From: Gammaproteobacteria bacterium
GTDB taxonomy: Bacteria; Pseudomonadota; Gammaproteobacteria; Steroidobacterales; Woeseiaceae
Reading direction: 5' to 3'
NCBI GenBank assembly: GCA_029881015.1
Contig: JAOUNK010000114.1
Span: forward strand, 1 to 9,213
DNA length: 9,213 nt
The notes under the pieces were generated by a model, which saw only the letters and a program-made list of their open reading frames with translations, was not told the DNA's origin and did not search any database. The first letter of the stretch is position 1, and every line of letters starts with the position of its first letter. The position numbers and the translations under genes are program-made. Below, one piece after another: positions 5,688 through 9,213 of the stretch.

Positions 5688-7895
5688 ATGCCCCTGATAG
5701 CCGAACTTCGACGCCGAAACGTCTTTCGCGTTGCCGCTGCGTACCTGGTGGTAGGCTGGCTGCTGACCGAGGTTCTCACCACTATCCTGCCGACACTTGG
5801 CGCTCCGGAATGGGCGGCGCGAGCGGTTATCCTGATCTTTGCGTTCGGCTTCGTTCCGGCAGTGGTGCTGTCCTGGTTCTTCGAGATCACGCCCGATGGC
5901 ATCAGGCGCGACCAGGAAGTGGATCATGCCGACCCGGACCGGCAGCGCCAGGTCCGCAAGGTCGACCAGGTCACAATCGCCACCGCCGTGGTCCTGATCA
6001 TCTTTATCGGTTTGTTCAGCGCCCGCTACACGGCGGACGATCCCTCGCCCATCGACCTCGGCATCAGCGCAACTTCCGTGGCCGTCCTGCCCTTCGAAAA
6101 CATGTCGGGCGACAAGGACAACGAGTACTTCTCCGATGGCCTGACCGAGACCCTGCTGCACATGCTTGCCCAGATCCCCGACCTCAAGGTGGCGGCGCGC
6201 ACGTCGAGCTTCGCGTTCAAGGGCCGGAACATGAGTGTCCAGGAGATCGCATCGGCACTCGAGGTCGCCCATATTCTCGAGGGCAGCGTGCAGCATGCCG
6301 GCGACAAGATTCGCGTAACGGCGCAGCTTATCCGTGCGAGCGACGGCTTTCACATCTGGTCAAAGAACTTCGACCGGGAGTTCACCGATGTTTTCGCGAT
6401 CCAGGACGAGATAGCCACACAGGTCGGCTCCGCCCTGTCGGCGTCCCTGCTTGGCACGGGCCAGGAAACGCGGCTCGCGGGAATCTCGACGGAAGACGTC
6501 GATGCCTACGAGCTTTACCTGCAGGCGCGCAAGGCGCGCTCGACGTATTCCTACGGTGGATTGCTGGCCGCGGAAAACCTGCTGAAGGGCGCCCTGCTGA
6601 TCGACCCCGACTTCATCGAGGCCAAGTCCGAGCTCGCGAACAGCTATGTGCACCAGGCCGAGACCGGCATGATGGAGGCCGCGGCGGCCAACGCCGAGAT
6701 CATCGCAATCACGAACCAGGTGCTGGCCGTTCGCCCCGACGACCCCGTCGCGAAGGCGACCTCGTTGTATGCAAAGGCCCTGTCGCTCGTGGCACGGGGT
6801 GACCTGGCGGCGATGACGGATCTCGTGGCCGAGCTGGAAGCCATCGTGGAGAGCGCGCCGCAGACCCTGGAGCCGCGCCTCCTGCTGGTGCGGGCCTACA
6901 CGGCGCTCAAGCAGAACGAAAAGTGCCTGCCAGTTCTCGAGGAGGCGCTGGCCCAGGACAAGTACAACCCGGCGCTGAGCTACGAACTGGGTATCGCCTA
7001 CATTCGCCTGCAGCGCTGGGACGAGGCGAGAGCGGCGCTCGAGCGCTCGCTCGAACTCGAGCCGAACCAGCCCAACGCTTACACCTACCTGGGCGCCATT
7101 GCCGAACACGCCGGTGACTACGTAACGATGGTGAAGAACCAGCTCGACGCCATTTCGGTTGATCCCGAGGATCACGAACTGCCGGGCCTGCTGGCGCTGT
7201 TCCTGTATCGCTACGGTCTTGTCGAAATCGCCGACGACTTCCGCAACAGAGTCCTGACCCTCGCGCCAACCAGCACCATCGCCTACCAGATCGAATTGGC
7301 ACGGGCGAAGGCCATTGGCGACATGGACGGTAGCGTCGAAGCGGCGCGGCGCGCGATTGAAGACAACATCGAGGACCGCCGTTTTTCGTTTGGCGGCGCC
7401 GTCCAGCACCTGGTCAGAACGGCGGTCAGAACGGATACCGTAGAGGAAGAGATGGCCTGGATCGAAGAGCAACAGCCCGGTATCTTCGACGTCGATGCGA
7501 AGGTCGCGCCATTGCGCTATCGCAATGTGCAGGGCGTCGCGTTCGATGGGTGGGTGCAGTACCTGCCTGCAGAGGAAGTACAGCGCCGGCTCGACATGTT
7601 GCTCGGCCATGCCGCCGCGATGGGGCAGGACCCCACCAGCGACCCGGCGACCCATGTCGGTATCCTCACATTGCGCGGTGACGTTGAGCAGGCTGTCGAG
7701 GTCGCCCTGCGAGACTTTTTCTCGCGGCCGGTCACCCTCACGCCCGACTGGCGAGAGATGCTCTCGCAACCGCACTACGCCAATGTCGTTGCCGACCCCC
7801 GAGTCCAGGAGGCCATGCGCCGCTGGGAGGCCGAGGAGACGGAGCTACGCGCCAGCGTCGAGTCCTATTTCGCCGATCTTCACGCGGCGATGTGA
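5688..7895 (+). CDS. Membrane-anchored TolB-like/TPR protein
   Basis: A 735-aa protein of a family frequent in environmental gammaproteobacteria; the specific function is unknown. The N-terminus LRRRNVFR precedes three predicted membrane segments at about 15-36, 44-65 and 95-111. The basic, polar stretch 66-94 between the second and third is predicted cytoplasmic, so the positive-inside rule puts the rest of the chain in the periplasm. Residues about 125-260 match the TolB amino-terminal-like domain seen after adenylate cyclase or winged-helix domains: SVAVLPFENMSGDKDNEYF (130-148) and HILEGSVQ (195-202). From about 275 the protein is helical with TPR-like repeats, clearest at about 428-495 (ELGIAYIRLQRWDEARAAL). 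No cyclase, kinase or DNA-binding head is present, so this is a head-less version that probably acts as a scaffold or sensor by protein contact. It is not obviously part of the redox operon. The ATG at 5688 has GGAG 6 nt upstream. Confidence 0.82.
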   Translation: MPLIAELRRRNVFRVAAAYLVVGWLLTEVLTTILPTLGAPEWAARAVILIFAFGFVPAVVLSWFFEITPDGIRRDQEVDHADPDRQRQVRKVDQVTIATAVVLIIFIGLFSARYTADDPSPIDLGISATSVAVLPFENMSGDKDNEYFSDGLTETLLHMLAQIPDLKVAARTSSFAFKGRNMSVQEIASALEVAHILEGSVQHAGDKIRVTAQLIRASDGFHIWSKNFDREFTDVFAIQDEIATQVGSALSASLLGTGQETRLAGISTEDVDAYELYLQARKARSTYSYGGLLAAENLLKGALLIDPDFIEAKSELANSYVHQAETGMMEAAAANAEIIAITNQVLAVRPDDPVAKATSLYAKALSLVARGDLAAMTDLVAELEAIVESAPQTLEPRLLLVRAYTALKQNEKCLPVLEEALAQDKYNPALSYELGIAYIRLQRWDEARAALERSLELEPNQPNAYTYLGAIAEHAGDYVTMVKNQLDAISVDPEDHELPGLLALFLYRYGLVEIADDFRNRVLTLAPTSTIAYQIELARAKAIGDMDGSVEAARRAIEDNIEDRRFSFGGAVQHLVRTAVRTDTVEEEMAWIEEQQPGIFDVDAKVAPLRYRNVQGVAFDGWVQYLPAEEVQRRLDMLLGHAAAMGQDPTSDPATHVGILTLRGDVEQAVEVALRDFFSRPVTLTPDWREMLSQPHYANVVADPRVQEAMRRWEAEETELRASVESYFADLHAAM

Positions 7896-9211
7896 TCGCC
7901 TGACCTCACCGTTTCCGCCACCAACTCGGCCAACTGGCCATCGGCGGGCTTGAGGCTGTATCCAATTCGCATGTGCGGCTTGTCGATGTCGATGAGCCGA
8001 GTGAGATCGATCGGGGTGGCGACCAGTACGAGATCGCAGTCGACGGCATTGACGGTTTCTTCGAGGTCGCGGATCTGCTTGTCGCCGTAGCCCATGGCCG
8101 GCAACAGGTCGCCGATATCCGGATATTTCTCGAATGTTTCGGCGATTTCGCCAACCGCGAAGGGCCGCGGGTCCACGAGTTCGCCAACGCCGCAGAGCGT
8201 GGCAGCCATGATACCGGCGCCGTAGGGCATGCCACCGTGCGTCGTGGTGGGGCCGTCCTCGATGACGAGTACGCGCTTGTCGGCAATCGCGTCGGGATCC
8301 GGTATGTCGAGCGGCGATTCACGCAACAACACGGTGGCTGACGGGTTCATACGGCGCGCGTTCCCACGCACCAGCTCGACCGCGGCCGGGTCCGCATGAC
8401 CCACCTTGCCGATCAGGATGACGTCGGCGTGCCTGAAATTGGCCGTGCCCGGAAAATACGTCAGCTCGTCCCCCGGGCGGTGCGGATCGGCAACGCAGAT
8501 CCACAGGTCGGGTTTGAGGAACGGCGTATCGTTGTTGCCACCGTCCCAGACGATGACGTCGGCTTCTTTCTCGGCCTCTGCGAGGATCGCGCCGTAGTCG
8601 ACACCGGCATACACGACGACGCCGTTCGCGATATGCGGTTCGTATTCTTCACGCTCCTCGATGGTGCATTCCTGCGCCTCGAGGTCGTTGTAGCTTGCGA
8701 AGCGCTGCACCGATTGCGCGACGAGGTCGCCATAGGGCATCGGGTGTCGAATAGCGACGGTTTTAAGCCCGAGATCGCGCAGGATATCGGTGATGCGCCG
8801 CGACACCTGGCTCTTGCCGCAGCCCGTGCGGACGGCCGTGATCGCAATCACGGGCTTGCGCGAGACGAGCATGGACGCCTCGATATCGAAGGTCGAGAAC
8901 GCAACGCCCCTGGCCTCGACCCGTGCCCTCATCGCGTCGATGTAGGCGTTGCTGACATCGGAATAGGCAAAAATGACTTCGTCGACATCCCCGCTGTCGA
9001 CAAGTGCATCGAGGTTCTCTTCGGGAACGATCGGGATGCCGTCAGGGTAAAGCGACCCGGCGAGTTCGACAGGATAGCGGCGATCCTCGATGTGCGGGAT
9101 CTGGGTGGCGGTAAACGCGACAACGTTGAAATCCTCGTTGTCACGGTACATACAGTTGAACACATGGAAGTCGCGCCCTGCGGCGCCCATGATCACAATA
9201 TTTCTGCTCAC
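7880..9211 (-). CDS. Cyclic 2,3-diphosphoglycerate synthetase-family P-loop protein
   Basis: A 443-aa protein resembling cyclic 2,3-diphosphoglycerate synthetase (cDPGS) of methanogens and its bacterial homologues, often annotated simply as GTPase. In archaea cDPGS closes 2,3-diphosphoglycerate into its cyclic form using ATP; the bacterial role is not established. An N-terminal Rossmann-like domain begins NIVIMGAAGRDFH (4-16). The P-loop domain starts near 120 with AVRTGCGKS (126-134); the first glycine of the classical Walker A is absent (V127). WDGGNND (222-228) is a Walker B-like strand. The region that in many P-loop GTPases carries NKxD reads IGKVGHAD (267-274), so guanine specificity is doubtful. 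EDGPTTTHGGMPYGAG (318-333) is a family signature. The start is GTG at 9211, two bases from the window edge; it places the first beta strand where the family has it, but an earlier start outside the window is possible. The 3' end overlaps the convergent TolB/TPR gene by 16 bp. Confidence 0.78.
   Translation of the reverse strand: MSRNIVIMGAAGRDFHVFNCMYRDNEDFNVVAFTATQIPHIEDRRYPVELAGSLYPDGIPIVPEENLDALVDSGDVDEVIFAYSDVSNAYIDAMRARVEARGVAFSTFDIEASMLVSRKPVIAITAVRTGCGKSQVSRRITDILRDLGLKTVAIRHPMPYGDLVAQSVQRFASYNDLEAQECTIEEREEYEPHIANGVVVYAGVDYGAILAEAEKEADVIVWDGGNNDTPFLKPDLWICVADPHRPGDELTYFPGTANFRHADVILIGKVGHADPAAVELVRGNARRMNPSATVLLRESPLDIPDPDAIADKRVLVIEDGPTTTHGGMPYGAGIMAATLCGVGELVDPRPFAVGEIAETFEKYPDIGDLLPAMGYGDKQIRDLEETVNAVDCDLVLVATPIDLTRLIDIDKPHMRIGYSLKPADGQLAELVAETVRSGDHIAA
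7886..7900. other. Short inverted repeat at the convergent gene ends
   Basis: GGCGAT, loop GTG, ATCGCC is a perfect 6-bp stem over the stop codon of the TolB/TPR gene and the last codons of the opposing gene. It could slow or end transcription from both sides, but it has no T-run and is short, and it also encodes ordinary residues. Confidence 0.2.
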
Positions 9212-9213
9212 GG

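Noticed and set aside
5547..6353. Minus-strand open frame of 268 codons across the intergenic gap
   Set aside because: It runs antisense to the end of NfnB and the start of the TolB/TPR gene and has no recognisable fold.
6360..7775. Long minus-strand open frame of 471 codons opposite the TolB/TPR gene
   Set aside because: It is antisense to a supported gene, rich in arginine and low-complexity stretches, and matches no family I know.

Overview
The window is GC-rich and tightly packed, with codon usage typical of a high-GC proteobacterium. The 735-residue protein has a short LRRRNVFRVAAAYLVVGW-type membrane head, a TolB-like domain and TPRs. That architecture is common in environmental gammaproteobacteria (Woeseia/Wenzhouxiangella-like groups), so such an organism is my best guess. 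The assignment is an inference from protein style only; no rRNA or other taxonomic marker is present.

Layout: four plus-strand genes (53-5617) form one very compact operon, with junctions of 8-bp overlap, 3-bp gap and 1-bp overlap. They encode a thiamine diphosphate/iron-sulfur 2-oxoacid:ferredoxin oxidoreductase made of only two polypeptides, a gamma-delta fusion and an alpha-beta fusion. Directly behind them are the two subunits of an NfnAB/SudBA-type flavin-based transhydrogenase. After a 70-bp gap lies a monocistronic plus-strand gene for a membrane-anchored TolB-like/TPR protein (5688-7895). Its 3' end overlaps by 16 bp the convergent minus-strand gene (7880-9211) for a cyclic 2,3-diphosphoglycerate synthetase-family P-loop protein. 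No RNA genes, mobile elements, CRISPR arrays or long non-coding stretches were seen.

How the genes may work together: the oxidoreductase would oxidise a 2-oxoacid, probably pyruvate-like, to acyl-CoA and CO2. Electrons would leave through the two [4Fe-4S] clusters of the delta domain. The adjacent NfnAB-like pair would use this low-potential reductant together with NADH to make NADPH, or run the other way to supply reduced ferredoxin for reductive carboxylation. No separate ferredoxin gene lies in the operon, so direct delta-domain-to-Nfn transfer is possible. The coupling is inferred from gene order and family knowledge. The TolB/TPR protein and the cDPG synthetase-like protein show no obvious link to the redox operon.
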